Assembly: GCF_003589595.1 (NCBI RefSeq)
Contig: NW_020656092.1
Location: forward strand, 1 to 64,000
Direction: 5' to 3'
Origin: Hyposmocoma kahamanoa
Lineage: Eukaryota > Arthropoda > Insecta > Lepidoptera > Cosmopterigidae
Length of the DNA stretch: 64,000 bases
Shown: one piece after another, positions 9,913 to 20,509 of the stretch
Layout: every line of letters begins with the position of its first letter
How positions within the stretch are numbered: the first letter of the stretch is position 1
Notes under the pieces: model-generated
Told to the model about the DNA's origin: nothing
Databases searched by the model: none
The model's input: the letters and a program-made list of their open reading frames with translations, nothing else
Program-made: the position numbers and the translations under genes

Positions 9913-12900
9913 CTCTTTAACTCGCCTTCGTCTTTTCTTTCTATTGATAGCTCAGAATCTGAGCTTCATAATACTGATACCCTTGGCGATTCATCAACGC
10001 GCGAATTCCAAAACTTCACGAACTTTCTAAACGTCTGTCATATAAATGCCCAAAGCATCCCTAGCCACTATAACGACCTACTTGATACTTTCTCCTCTTC
10101 TAATATTCATGCTATTCTAATTTCAGAAACCTGGCTTAAACCAAACCTTGCTTCTACATCTTTTAGTCTTCCTGGTTTCATATTACTTCGCAATGACCGC
10201 ACGGGAAAGGGTGGCGGAGGCGTTGCCATTTACATCCGTAATGACGTTCCTTTCAAAATTCTTTCTTCTTCTCCCTCTCTATACTCCAGTTCTTTGGAAC
10301 ACTTGCTCATCGAGATAGTACTGAATACACACATCAAATAATCATGGGCGATTTTAATACCGACCTCGTGAAAGACAGCATGAGAGCTCGCTCTTTGAAA
10401 GCAGTGATTGAATCTGTAGCTTTAACCATTCTACCTCTTGAGCCTACTCATCACAACGTAGACGCGTCGGATACCTGGCTAGATCTTATACTTGCCTCCT
10501 CTATTGATCACGTGGGCAAGGCTGGACAATTTTTGGCACCAAGTTTTTCACGACATGACCTCATTTATTTGAGCTACAAAATTAAACCACTTAAAGCTCA
10601 GCCTGCTACAATTCAACTACGTAGTTTCGCGAGACTTGACATGGAAGTGTTAAAAAAGGACGCGCAGGCTTTTGATTGGGGCCCTACATTGTCAGCATCA
10701 ACAGTTGATGAGGCGGTGTTTTCACTAAACTCCGCAGTTCTGAAACTTTTTGACACTCACGCGCCAATTCGATCTGTCAAACTAAAGCGCCCTCCTGCGC
10801 CATGGATAACTCGAGCAGTCCGTATTGCAATGACAAGACGAGATCGTGCGTTTAGGAAATACAAGCGCGACCGATGTGAGGAAAATTGGCTCCGTTTTAA
10901 AGCTGCAAGAAATAGGTGTAATCAAATGGTAAGAGCAGCCAAACGTAAACATATTTATGAAAATATTTTACATTCTTCCCCCGTTAAATTCCTAAAATCC
11001 ATTGGTGTAGGTAAACCGCAAAGTTCGTACAATATAACTTCTTCCTTCTCCTTAAATGAGCTGAATACTCACTTTGCCAAAACTGCAACTTTAGACACCA
11101 ACACCAAACAGCAAAGTATTGCATTTATTAGAGCACTGCCCAAAATTTCAAATTCTGTTTTTATTTTCACCTCAGTAACTGAAGATGAGGTCAGGAAAGT
11201 GGTTTTGTCAATTAAATCTAATGCTGTTGGGCACGATGACGTAAGTAGAATTATGGTTATGTGTATTTTAGAATGTATACTCCCTATTATCACGCACGTA
11301 GTTATTTTCTCGATGATGACTGGGGCTTTTCCTTCTCTGTGGCGAAATGCTCATGTAATCCCTCTTCCAAAAGTTACTAACCCCAGCCTCCCCAAGCATT
11401 ACCGTCCCATCTCAAATCTTCCTTTTCTTTCTAAAGTCTTAGAGGCTGTAGTTCACAAACAATTGTCTGCCTGTATTTACTCAAACAATATCCTTTCTCC
11501 ATTTCAATCAGGTTTTCGACCAGGTCATAGTACTTCTACTGCATTGCTAAAGATTGTTGAGGATGTAAGGAGGGGCATGGACTATACTCTACTTACTGTG
11601 CTGGTCCTAATTGACTTCTCCAATGCATTCAACGTCGTGGATCATGACCTTCTCCTTGCTACCTTAGACCACCTAAACATCTCTTCAATGGCAGCTCAAT
11701 GGTTCTCTTCTTATCTCCGCGATCGCCAACAAGCGATTCGTATTGATCGCTCGTTCTCAGAATGGTGTAAACTCACTTCCGGGGTACCTCAGGGCGGAAT
11801 TCTCTCTCCTCTCCTGTTTTCTATTTTCATAAATCTGATTACGTCCAGCATCAAATGTTCTTACCACCTGTATGCCGACGACTTGCAGCTTTATACCGAG
11901 GTTAATGTCGGTGGCATAAGTGATGCAATTGTATTAATTAATGATGACCTTCATCGCGTCTCGGTTTGGTCCCAAAGGTTTGGTATCAATGTCAACCCTT
12001 CCAAGTGTCAAGCCATCATCCTTGGAAGCTCACGCCTTTTTTCGTCTTGTGATCTGTCGTGCGTGCCACCAATAATGTTTGAGAACGTAGTGATTCCTCT
12101 GTCAAATCAGGTAAAGAACCTGGGGCTTATTATTGACACAGGCCTTACGTGGGATTCCCAGGTGTCTGACGTTTGTCGTAGGGTTACAGATACACTAATA
12201 GCTCTATACAGGTTTAAGAACTTTCTTCCAATTAAAACCAAAACTCTCCTTGTTCAAGCTCTAGTGTTGCCTGTGATTGATTATGCTGACGCGTGTTACA
12301 GTAACATCTCTCAAGTCTTTTTGAAAAGATTAGATCGTCTTCTTAACAACTGCATTAGGTTTATTTTTGGTCTGCGGAAGTATGACTATATCTCTGCTTG
12401 TCGTCGTCAACTAAATTGGCTTCCCATTCGTGAACGCAGGACCTTAACAATTTTAACCACTCTTTTCTCCATCTTGTTCGACCCGGCTGCACCTGATTAT
12501 CTTAAATGTTCATTTCAATTTCAAAACGCTCGGCCGGGTTACGAATTTCGATCTTCCCGTAGCCTTAAGCTTTCCATTCCTTCTCATCGCACTGATTTTT
12601 TGTCTAATTCTTTTACCCTTCATACCATTCGTCTTTGGAACGCGCTCCCGCTCCATGTAAGACAAGCTCAAACCCATTGACTTACAAATAAATGGACGAC
12701 GGGTCTAATACAAAAACCATGAAAAAAATGTCCCAAGTCAACCTATTCGAAATTTAAATTGTAATGTCATCGCAGTATCGCGCTGTCAGTCGAACAAATG
12801 AAGACTAAAGCGGAGTTTGGCGCTCTGTATACGATTTTAGCGCCTTACAAGTGCGGACACTTTTTAGCGCGGACCCGACGTCCATATAATTGTAAGTCAA

Positions 12901-12960
12901 TGCTCAGACCAAATTATCTTTCAAGCGCATGTTGCGCAAGCATCTGTTTGACAATTGTCA
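9913..12960 (+). pseudogene. CR1-type LINE ORF2: endonuclease plus reverse transcriptase, interrupted by a MITE
   Basis: Pol protein of a CR1-like non-LTR retrotransposon, which would nick target DNA and copy the RNA there. The open frame upstream reads from about 9913 and shows the APE-type endonuclease start (VCHINAQSI, ISETWLKP, GKGGGGVAIYIRND). It stops at 10339 and resumes in another frame at 10344 with GDFNTDL, so roughly 80 residues of the endonuclease are missing. Reverse transcriptase motifs follow: HYRPISNLPFLSKVLE, FQSGFRPGHST, LIDFSNAF (motif A Asp present), SGVPQGGILSPLLF, YADD at 11871-11882, then the thumb and a C-terminal region with ADACYSNI. At 12675 a MITE interrupts the frame. 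Beyond it the LINE frame resumes (KLSFKRMLRKH) and stops at about 12960. No further stop breaks the 2.3-kb RT frame, so decay is modest. Confidence 0.9.
12675..12902. mobile_element. 228-base MITE with 23-base terminal inverted repeats, 8-base target duplication
   Basis: Left end CATTGACTTACAAATAAATG... (12675-12697) is the inverse of 12880-12902 (GTCCATATAATTGTAAGTCA then ATG) with few mismatches. The flanks CTCAAACC (12667-12674) and CTCAGACC (12903-12910) are an 8-base duplication with one change. Removing the MITE and one duplicate joins the LINE reading frame in phase. An 8-base duplication and CA...TG ends fit hAT or P superfamily mobilisation. No transposase is present. Confidence 0.9.
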
Positions 12961-13276
12961 AAATTAAGACACTGTTTAATGTTGCTTTGGGTACATATGT
13001 ATATCATATTATTTATTATTATAATATATATATATGTAAGTTTATTATGTATGTATAATAAATATGTTTATTGTATGTTATTTATTTATACCATACAAAT
13101 TATCGATTAGTTTTCTAGTATTTCTATTTCTTCTTGTTTAAGTGTAGCACCAACCTATTGTGTTTTTTTTTCTGTTTGGCCCAATGGTTGACTGGTAGAG
13201 AATGCCTTATGGCATTAAGTCCGCCATTTGTGCTTCAGTGTATTGTACAATAAAGTTTAAATAAATAAATAAAATG
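12961..13276 (+). mobile_element. CR1-type LINE 3' UTR and tail
   Basis: After the ORF2 stop comes AT-rich sequence. At 13175-13276 it carries CAATGGTTGACTGGTAGAGA, ATGCCTTATGGCATTAAGTC, CCGCC, then GTACAATAAAGTTTAAATAA and an AAATAAATAAA tail. The motif set resembles 3' ends of lepidopteran CR1-like LINEs as I know them, so the element retains its true 3' end. Confidence 0.8.
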
Positions 13277-13726
13277 CAGATAGCTGTCATTTTCTTTGTA
13301 CCGACTAGTCTGAAAATTGGTCCCTGCAAAGGAATATCACTGGGGTAGCGTGTGATTTATGACTCTATCAAGGTTCCATTGCGAGCACTATATATTTGAT
13401 GTAAATTAAAGAAATCTCTTGAGTCTTTTATACATATATAATATGTAATATTTTTTGATACCAGCAAATAACTAGTACAAATATTATAGAAGTCCATACT
13501 TGTGGCAAGAGGTCCACGTACCTTATTCCAATCGACTACGGCTTGCCTTAAAAAATTACATTTCGGCTCGGTATTGAAAGTTAAATGTTAAATGTTTCTT
13601 TAAAAACGTTAAACGAAAATCTTGTTGCAAAGCATCATATTGCTTCGTACCTTCAAGATTTTCAAGATTTTCGTACCTTCTGCGTCCACGTATCTTCTTC
13701 AAAGGTATATTTGCTTTTTCGTAATT
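13277..13726. other. No gene seen
   Basis: Anonymous AT-rich sequence with a small local repeat (TTCAAGATTTTCAAGATTTT at about 13651). Confidence 0.45.
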
Positions 13727-13998
13727 AGTAGCAGCAGAGCTCCTTGTGACAAAGTTCGTTCAGGGAAGTACTGCCCTTTACCTATTAGCCAAGCAGTAAT
13801 GTAAACATTACTGAGTTTCGATTTTTTTAAGGGTGATTGTGCTGGTGAATTTACAGGCACATAGGACTTTTAACTTATGTCTCAGGGTAACAGGCACAGT
13901 CCCTCAGATCTTTGCGATTTAAAGGTCTGAGAGGTGCGGCGTACCACCACCAGGCGCACGACTTGTTCGTCCCATTATGTGGTATCATAAAAAAACAT
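13727..13998 (+). mobile_element. Family C repeat, near full length
   Basis: Starts GTAGCAGCAGAGCTCCTTGT, contains AAGCAGTAATG...CATTACTG, ACTTATGTCTCAGGGT, AGATCTTTGCGATTTAAAG and GACTTGTTCGTCCCAT, and ends GGTATCATAAAAAAAC. About 25 bases are missing from the CTGTTATGGACAGG segment. Confidence 0.85.
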
Positions 13999-14097
13999 AC
14001 ACGTCACCAAATTGTGTCCTGCAACTATACTATGAAGTCTGTCCAAAAGCACCCGCGTTTATTTTTTAAAACAATTATTTAGTAGTTGCAATTATTA

Positions 14098-14800
14098 AGT
14101 CATCATCATCATATACAGCCTGACTTCACCCACTGCTGGGTATAGGCCTCCAAGTTTCTGTGCCCCTCCGCACGATCCCGTGCTAATCTCTACAACAGGT
14201 TCGCCCCCAATTCCTGCGATGTCCAGCTGTATCCAGTCCTTTGACGCCACTCAGTTATCGCCTTCCTCCATCTGTCATCTTGTCTCCGTATCAGGAGCCC
14301 TGCCCAGCTCCACTTTAGCTTCGTAATGCGATTCCCCACGTCCTTTACCTTAGTTCGACTTCGAATCTGGACATTGGGAACACGGTCTATAAGCTTGATA
14401 CCAAGCATGACACGCTCCATGGCTCTCTGTGCAACTCTCACCTATTACACAGCCTCCTGCGTGAGCGTCCATGTCTCGGTACCTTAAGTCATAGTAGGCA
14501 GAACACACTGATTACATAGACGGGTCTTCAGACATTGTGGAATTTTAGCTGACTTAAGAATGTCGTCCAACTTGCCAAACGCGGCCCACCCAAGCTGAAT
14601 TCTTCTGGTGATCTTCTTCATTTGATGCTCCTTGCCAAAAGATAAAATGTGTCCAAGACAAAGGTATTGATCGACAATCTCTAACATCTCACTGCCAACT
14701 GTGACACTTGGATTTATGACATTGGAGATGTTGGCCATAAGGCCATGGCAAGGGGTCGGTTGTACTCATGACACTTCTCCATCAACTGCTTCGCCGTGTG
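14098..14800 (-). mobile_element. RTE-type LINE 3' end, 5'-truncated and frame-broken
   Basis: The minus strand encodes the C-terminal part of an RTE-clade reverse transcriptase in two frames. 14738-14484 has YLCLGHILSFG, RRIQLGWAAFGKLDDIL, CLKTRLCNQCVLPTMT. 14441-14190 has RVAQRAMERVMLGIKL, RSRTKVKDV, LKWSWAGLL. A stop after CVLPTMT separates them. The catalytic palm upstream is absent, as expected of a 5'-truncated insertion. The short 3' UTR ends in ATGATGATGATGA (TCATCATCATCAT on the plus strand), typical of RTE tails. Confidence 0.85.
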
Positions 14801-14865
14801 GATGTGGTCTATTATTTGGTATTACTAATGGTATAAAGAAAATTATAATGTTATAGCCGACACTT

Positions 14866-15046
14866 TTTTTTACCACACCCACACTAGGGAAACACTGTAC
14901 CGCGGGTGCCATAGACGCACACATAGACAACTACAAATGACACCCAAACTCACGTTACAAATAAATGTTTCCCCCGGCCCGGGAAGATACCCGGGACCTC
15001 TGCGTGGCAATCATCGAAATACCGTCGAATACCATCTGGCCACTTT
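14866..15046 (-). mobile_element. Family A SINE, decayed
   Basis: Plus strand carries CACACTAGGGAAACACTGTA, CCGCGGGTGCCATAGACGCA, CACCCAAACTCACG, CCCGGCCCGGGAAGATACCC, GGGACCTCTGCGTGGCAATC. The tRNA-like head is disrupted between 15010 and 15046. Confidence 0.75.
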
Positions 15047-15451
15047 ATATGATAAATTAGTACCGTTACCTGTATATAACGAACTTTTAAATAATAAATG
15101 AATCAAATTTGCAATTTTAGTATAAGCTACACAACTTATTGTTAAGCAGGAATTTCTTTCCGGCAACTTTACCTTTAGTACCATTATCATTTGTGCTTTA
15201 ATTTTCTTTTGCACGTGATAAATACTAAGCCTTAATACAATATCCGAGCCCGTAATTATACTCGATCAAAAATAAACAGTACTTCGTTTACGCGCGGTCG
15301 CTATGGAGACAATGACGTTAGCTGGGTAAAAAGCTACAGGCTCTGTATCATATTTACACATACTTTGTTAATTCATCACCACTAAAATAAGACCAGAAAA
15401 ACCTAACGGCTTATTAAAATTAGTAGAACCAGTTCTGCGTCGCTCTTATAA
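15047..15451. other. No gene seen
   Basis: Anonymous sequence. Slightly GC-richer at 15285-15330. No supported reading frame. Confidence 0.4.
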
Positions 15452-15740
15452 GTTTTTTTTAATGATACCAAGTGGTGCTACGAACAAGTCGTGCGCCTGG
15501 TGGTAAGCGACACGCTTACCCATAATAGTTGCAGTGCCACTCAGAGCTTTAAATCGCAAAGATCTTAGGGGCACTGCTACTGCGCCGTTACCCTGAGATA
15601 TAAGTTGACAAGTTCCATGTGCCTGTAATTTCACCAGCGCCCTTCTAAACCGGAACGCATTAATGCTCACATTACCGCATGGCGGCAGAAATAGGTAAGG
15701 TGGGAGTACTTACCTGGATGAACTCTTTCACAAAGAGCTC
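15452..15740 (-). mobile_element. Family C repeat, near full length
   Basis: Reverse complement of family C from TTTTTAATGATACCAAGTGG to AACTCTTTCACAAAGAGCTC. At the 5' end of the repeat the sequence changes to CGCCTTGAAAAGGCTCAAGT, which recurs at 40618. Confidence 0.85.
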
Positions 15741-16089
15741 TCGCCTTGAAAAGGCTCAAGTTATAACGTTCGAGGAATAAGCCTGTAGGCAGGGAATTCC
15801 ACTCTGTAGCCCGTTCGCCGTTTTATTTTAAATTGCCTACAATTTAGTTCTTTAACTGCATCTGGTATTTTATTAAATAATTTAGGTGCCAATATAAACA
15901 TCGTTCTATTGTAAAATTCCAAGGTAGGGCGTTGTTTTGGCCGTATTTCTAGTAATTATAGTTGCCATCTAAACTATTGAAGATATTTTGTAGATGGAAA
16001 CAAGTTTTATCACATTAAACAACTTCTTGTTTTTTGACCCTTTTTGTTTTTCTAAGTGTTCGATCTTTGTATTAATAATTATAACAAAC
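15741..16089. other. Repeat-derived stretch, no gene
   Basis: 15739-15776 resembles 40618-40655 at about 33 of 38 positions. A family B tail fragment (TTCTAAGTGTTCGATCTTTG, TATTAATAATTATAAC) ends at about 16086. The remainder is anonymous. Confidence 0.5.
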
Positions 16090-16400
16090 TAGTGGAGCAA
16101 TTTCACAAAAAATTATTGAATAACAATTCAATACAAATTTAATTACAATTAATAGCGACGTCTCTAGCCAGTGCTGGTAGCTGTAAAGTTACCTAACTGG
16201 GTGACAAAATACTTTCATAGATTTCTCATAGATGGCGCTACGGCTAAAAAGTCGTTGAAAATTCGTGAGGTCCGCTGGTTCGTTCCGTGGCTTCGTTGGC
16301 ATAGCATCTCTCATAGTTTGCTAGAAGACGTCGGTTCGAATCCGGCCTGTTCGAAGGATTTTTTCTAAATGTTGGATATTTGTATTAATAACTATAACGT
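16090..16400 (+). mobile_element. Family B element, long form with upstream segment
   Basis: Besides the tRNA-like head (TGGCTTCGTTGGCATAGC) and B box (GGTTCGAATCC at about 16333), it carries an upstream segment ATAGCGACGTCTCTAGCCAG, GATTTCTCATAGATGGCGCT shared with the copy at 54700-55060. The tail ends TATTAATAACTATAAC. A tRNA-like module embedded in a longer element of about 300 bases. Confidence 0.75.
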
Positions 16401-16404
16401 CTTG

Positions 16405-17540
16405 ATGTTTAGGTATAAATAATAAATATAAATATTCTTAGGCACAGAAGCAGGAAAACATTTAAAAAAAATCAATAACAATCTACATAACAAATTTAAT
16501 TTTAATGAATCAAAACAATTTTTAACTAACAGTGGAACAAAGTAATGAACGTTAATAAAAGAAGCTAATTAAGATAATCGAACCAATCGTCGGTCCACTC
16601 GGGATACGTTGAGCACGATGTTGCTTCGAGGAATGCCGCCAAAAGAGTGAGTCAGGCGGTTGTCATTCGATCCTTTATATACCCACGCCAGTTGTTTATC
16701 AAAACAACTGGCTTCTACGCTAATACGGCCTCTTCTGACTCAGCGTCGTCCTCGACTGCACCCGTGTCAAGAAGATCTTCAATGGCCTCCGGAGCCATTA
16801 GATCCGTGACCGTCACGTTGGAAGTCGTCTCATCATCACTTGCGACATCAGGTGCTCGTGTTGGAGACGTCATGTCATGCGAAGGAGTACCGGCCTCAGG
16901 GACATTTGGTGTAACCAGTGGTGCCCCATGGGGTCCTGATGCTGAGGAAGAACCAGCGTCCGTAACTTCTAACTCGTTATCTGAAATATGAAGTCTGTGA
17001 CTTCTTTGCACATTCTCCTACTTTATGCCTATCACTTTCACACTAGTAGTTCACACATATCGTTCCTCAACTCTCAGTAAAGTTCTACGTTTAAGGTAAC
17101 AGACTGTCATTTCTCCAGAAGCTCACATCATTCATCCATTTATCCACTCCATACACCTATGAGACGTCTCACCTACAAATTTAGTGTGCACACCATAGTT
17201 ACCTAACACGAACAGAGGTAACTCCGTATCGCATAACCATTTGGAAAGATAGGAACCGTGGCGCCTACTTTCCAACAACCACGACCGCAGCCTTGGTACG
17301 ATACATCTAGCGTCAGCCGCAGCGAGACACTCAAACAGAATGTAACGAATGTGGAACCGCAGCTCCACACAATTAACCACGTTGCACTGACCGCAGCCAG
17401 ACAAAGTGAATCCATGTCGTCGTCGTCGGGGGAGAACCGCAGCTCTTGCCCCGTCAATGGTAGTAACCTTGCCTTGCTGTTACAGTTCCATTGTGATTCG
17501 TATTGTCATGGAAGCTGATAGTGTCCGTCAGGTAAGTATG
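16405..17540 (-). repeat. Probable 3' LTR of the Ty3/gypsy element
   Basis: Immediately 3' of the integrase end on the minus strand. It has a TATA box (GGGTATATAAAGG, plus-strand 16674-16684), a downstream GACTCACTC possible initiator, and further 3' an ATTAAAATTAAATTTG stretch that may serve polyadenylation. A perfect 11-base hairpin (GCCAGTTGTTT, 4-base loop) sits just upstream of the TATA box at 16688-16713. Exact TG...CA ends and a partner LTR are not found in the window. Confidence 0.5.
16674..16684 (-). promoter_or_regulatory. Candidate LTR TATA box
   Basis: The minus strand reads GGGTATATAAA. It lies downstream of pol and upstream of an A/T-rich polyadenylation-like region, as expected for a U3-R junction. 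No other match of this quality is adjacent. Confidence 0.5.
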
Positions 17541-18104
17541 TCAATGTGCAGTCATGTAATTCGGGAATTCAGGATAAATTATAACATTAAGGCCTTTATA
17601 AAATTGAGAGAAGGGATATGAGTAGCAGGAAATGACAATCAGAATCACAACTTTTGGTTTTACAGCAACAAAGACAATTATGCACTCACTTTCAAAGAAA
17701 ACAGCGCACGACTCAGGGCACCATTCTCCTCGCCAAGGCACCATATATTCAGCCGCCGCTTGAGTTGTCTTCCCGTATGACCCGCTCAACAACTTTAGCT
17801 CATAACGGCCGCTCCGCAGAGCCTTTTGTACTCGGTATGGGCCCCGCATCCCTGGATCAAGTTTCCCCGTCGACTGAGAGTGCTTAATGACAAATACGAA
17901 GTCACCGACCTGAAACACACGAGCTGGGCGGCGCTTCTCATTAGCGCTGGCATCTTGCTGAGTGAGATTGCGCTGCAATAACTCACTAGCCCTTGTTCTG
18001 CACAATTCACGCCACGCCGCACGATTAGGCCGCGTGTTATCGACAGCAACATCACGAATCAGGCTCCTGATAACCGGCGTAGCACCGTCTATCCCGACAA
18101 GCAA
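17541..18104 (-). pseudogene. Ty3/gypsy integrase C-terminal part
   Basis: The C-terminal end of a retroelement integrase: a helix rich in Arg/Ala/Glu, then a chromatin/DNA-binding SH3-like domain with the typical FQVGDFVFV...GKLDPGMRGPYRV pattern, then AAEYMVPWRGEW near the end. The zinc-binding and catalytic DDE core domains are absent. The frame is 187 codons with its stop at 17541. Sits 27 bases from the RNase H fragment, so a large internal deletion removed most of integrase. Confidence 0.8.
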
Positions 18105-18131
18105 ATTTAGAGGGGGAACCTGTGTCGTTTT

Positions 18132-19622
18132 CTATTTTGTTATATTCAAAACCAGCTGCAGCCGCCATATTGACTCCGACCACACTTCGTTCGTAGTTCG
18201 TAGTTCGTGGACTTCGGCAGTAGGGTTGCGGCTTAAGTAGTCAGTGTGAGACATTTGTGTGCCCTTTCGATATTCAATGTCGAACATGAAGTCTTGGAGG
18301 TATACCCAGCAACGCGCGACTCTTGGAAGCAAGTCCTTTTTTCGCTCAGTAGCCTTTAGCGTGTTACAATCGGTAACAACTTTAAACTTGAGGCCTATCA
18401 AGTAATGCCGGAAGTGTTGCAGCGCCCTAACTACTGCTAAAGTCTCGAGTTCGTAGGAATGGTACCTACTTTCCGCACCCTGCGTTGTCTTACTGAAGTA
18501 CGCGACTACGCTCTTTTTGCCATCTATCTGAGTCTGTAGCAGCACCGCACCATAGCCAATACTACTAGCGTCCGTGTGGACCTCAGTCGACAGTTCAGGG
18601 TCGAATATAGAAAGTACCGGTTCAGTAGTAAGTCGAGTTATTATTTCTTGACGCACCCCCTCTTGCTCTTGACCCCAGTGAAAAGGGACATCTTTTTTTG
18701 TGAGTCGCGATATGCAGGCGGTTTTAGACGCATACCCCTCTATATATCGTCTGAAATAGCCCGCTAGACCTAAGAATTGTCTCACCTGCTTGACATTTTT
18801 GGATGCGTAGAATTAATTAACGCCTCAACTTTGCGGTGGCTCGGCTTTACCTGACCATGACCGACTACCCTACCTAAGTACTCGACTTCCTTACTTAGGA
18901 ATGAGCACTTGCGCAAATTAATCGAGAATCCCGCTTCAGTGAGAGTTAAGAGAACATGTTTCTACAATTCGATTCCCTCTTCAACAGTTAAACTCAACAG
19001 GAGCACGTCATCAACATAAACCAGGACAGAATCGATAAAATTGCGCAGTGTTTTATTGATGATACGCTGGTAAGCGATCGGGGAGTTTGTCAATCCGAAG
19101 GGCATCTTAACAAATTCATAATGCCCCTCTGGTGTAACAAATCCCGTCTTGTGAATCGATTCCTCTTCAATCGGGATCTGCTAGAACCTAGTCGCCATAT
19201 CAAGACTTGAGAAATAATGAAATTTACCAAGGCGATCGATATGATCGTCTATGAGTGGCATGGGATACCGATCCCGAACTGTAAGTCTATTCAACGCCCG
19301 ATAATCCACGTACATTCGATCCGATCCGTCCTTCTTCTTCACAAGAATGATCGGGCTCGAATACTGAGACTGCGATTCCCTGATGATGCCCTTGTCTTTT
19401 AAGTCCTTAAATAATTTCACGTACCTTAAACTTTTCTTGGTGCGAAAGCTTATACGAGCGATAAGCAACCGGCATTTCATCTGTCAAATTGATATGCATC
19501 TTACCAGTCTTTGCCGTGGTTGATGCGGTACCGGATATTAGAAAGTCCGAATGCTCGTAAAGTACGGCTAATAGGGATTCGCGTTCAGCTCCCTGAAGGG
19601 GCGTGTTAATAGTAATTTGCAT
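18132..19622 (-). pseudogene. Ty3/gypsy reverse transcriptase and RNase H, broken
   Basis: Pol of an LTR retrotransposon. From high to low coordinates: a pre-RT segment (19622-19407); RT fingers with SPIILVKKKDG and YRALN, then motif A SSLDMA (19480-19181), followed by a TAG stop. The palm continues past the stop with MPFGL and the catalytic YVDD at 19007-19018, then another stop. A frameshift near 18790 leads to the connection and RNase H domain (FLGLAGYFRRYI, TDASSIGYGAVL, YHSYELETLAV, TDCNTL) to 18132. Gag, protease and the integrase core are missing. At least two stops and two frameshifts make it non-functional. Confidence 0.88.
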
Positions 19623-19796
19623 TATTTATTATTTATTAGAATTAGCATACAATGTCATTAGACATTTGTAATACCGCCCTAAATTTCCCTTTAATCAGCA
19701 ACGCTTAATATAATGTTTCTGCGTTTAATAAGCTTCCGATTAACTTGTTTGTCCCGATACTCGGAACAAAAACAACATGTGTATTTCCAGCTTTGA
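19623..19796. other. No gene recognised between the gypsy pol and a SINE
   Basis: Could be remaining upstream pol sequence of the gypsy element, but no protease motif can be read with confidence. A TATTTATTATTTATTAG run lies at 19622-19640. Confidence 0.4.
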
Positions 19797-20035
19797 CGAC
19801 CTCAGTGGCCCAACGGTTTTCAATATGAGAGCTGGATACGGGGGTATCGAGTTCGATTCCCGGTGGGACCAATTCGGAAATGAAATTTTCTAAATTGGTT
19901 CTGGTCTAGGTATGCCGCGTAACGCTCTGGAGTGAATTCCGTTGCTTCCGGTACTCATAGTATTGGGAATTTCCCAGTTTGAGACCCGGCAGTTGGCGTG
20001 GTTGTCTGGCACGTAATTATTAGATACATTGTTAG
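19797..20035 (+). mobile_element. Family G tRNA-derived SINE
   Basis: Head CCTCAGTGGCCCAACGGTTT (A box like) and GAGTTCGATTCCCGGTGGGA (B box) followed by AATTGGTTCTGGTCTAGG and CCCGGCAGTTGGCGTGGTTG. The same unit recurs inverted at 26915-27136. Confidence 0.75.
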
Positions 20036-20509
20036 TTTATTGTATACCCCATTTAATTCTTACGCTACTTCAATACGCTTATTTACTCCGTCATTAATCA
20101 TTGTGTTCATTGTTTATGTAGTCAAATCTCCCAAAAATCATTATTAATTACATTCGTCAATTTGAAACGTAACAGTTAATTTGTTTATTTTACCCATAGA
20201 TTTCCAAGTTCCTAACCAAGGCTTTTTTAGAAAAATAAAATACAAAAATATTGATGGTATTCCCTTAGTTTCGTCTTTCCTCGTTTTTGTTTCAACTAAT
20301 TGTAAAAGCGGTTTTCTTTTAAAGCCAACAGAGCATTTCCTTTCGTTTACGCAAAACTTTTACACGAAGTATGTGAAGCCTTTATATCTTTGAAATTGTC
20401 TTACTTTAAGAAAGTAACCCAATATTTTGAATACAAAACACAGGAAGTACCGTAATTACCAAATTTTAAAATTAGATTTTAAGTTTCTTTTGAAATCTAA
20501 TGTTTATGG
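20036..20509. other. No gene seen
   Basis: AT-rich. Two short open frames here lack recognisable domains. Confidence 0.45.

Noticed and set aside
12798..13058. 86-codon frame as a gene
   Set aside because: It crosses the MITE boundary and the LINE 3' end in a frame other than the LINE frame.
13020..13260. (TA)n/(ATAT) stretch as a replication origin
   Set aside because: Simple AT richness within a LINE 3' UTR; no supporting motif.
17203..18240. Several 60- to 90-codon frames on both strands around the gypsy element
   Set aside because: They are shadow frames of the integrase C-terminus and the GC-rich LTR; only the frame with integrase motifs is supported.
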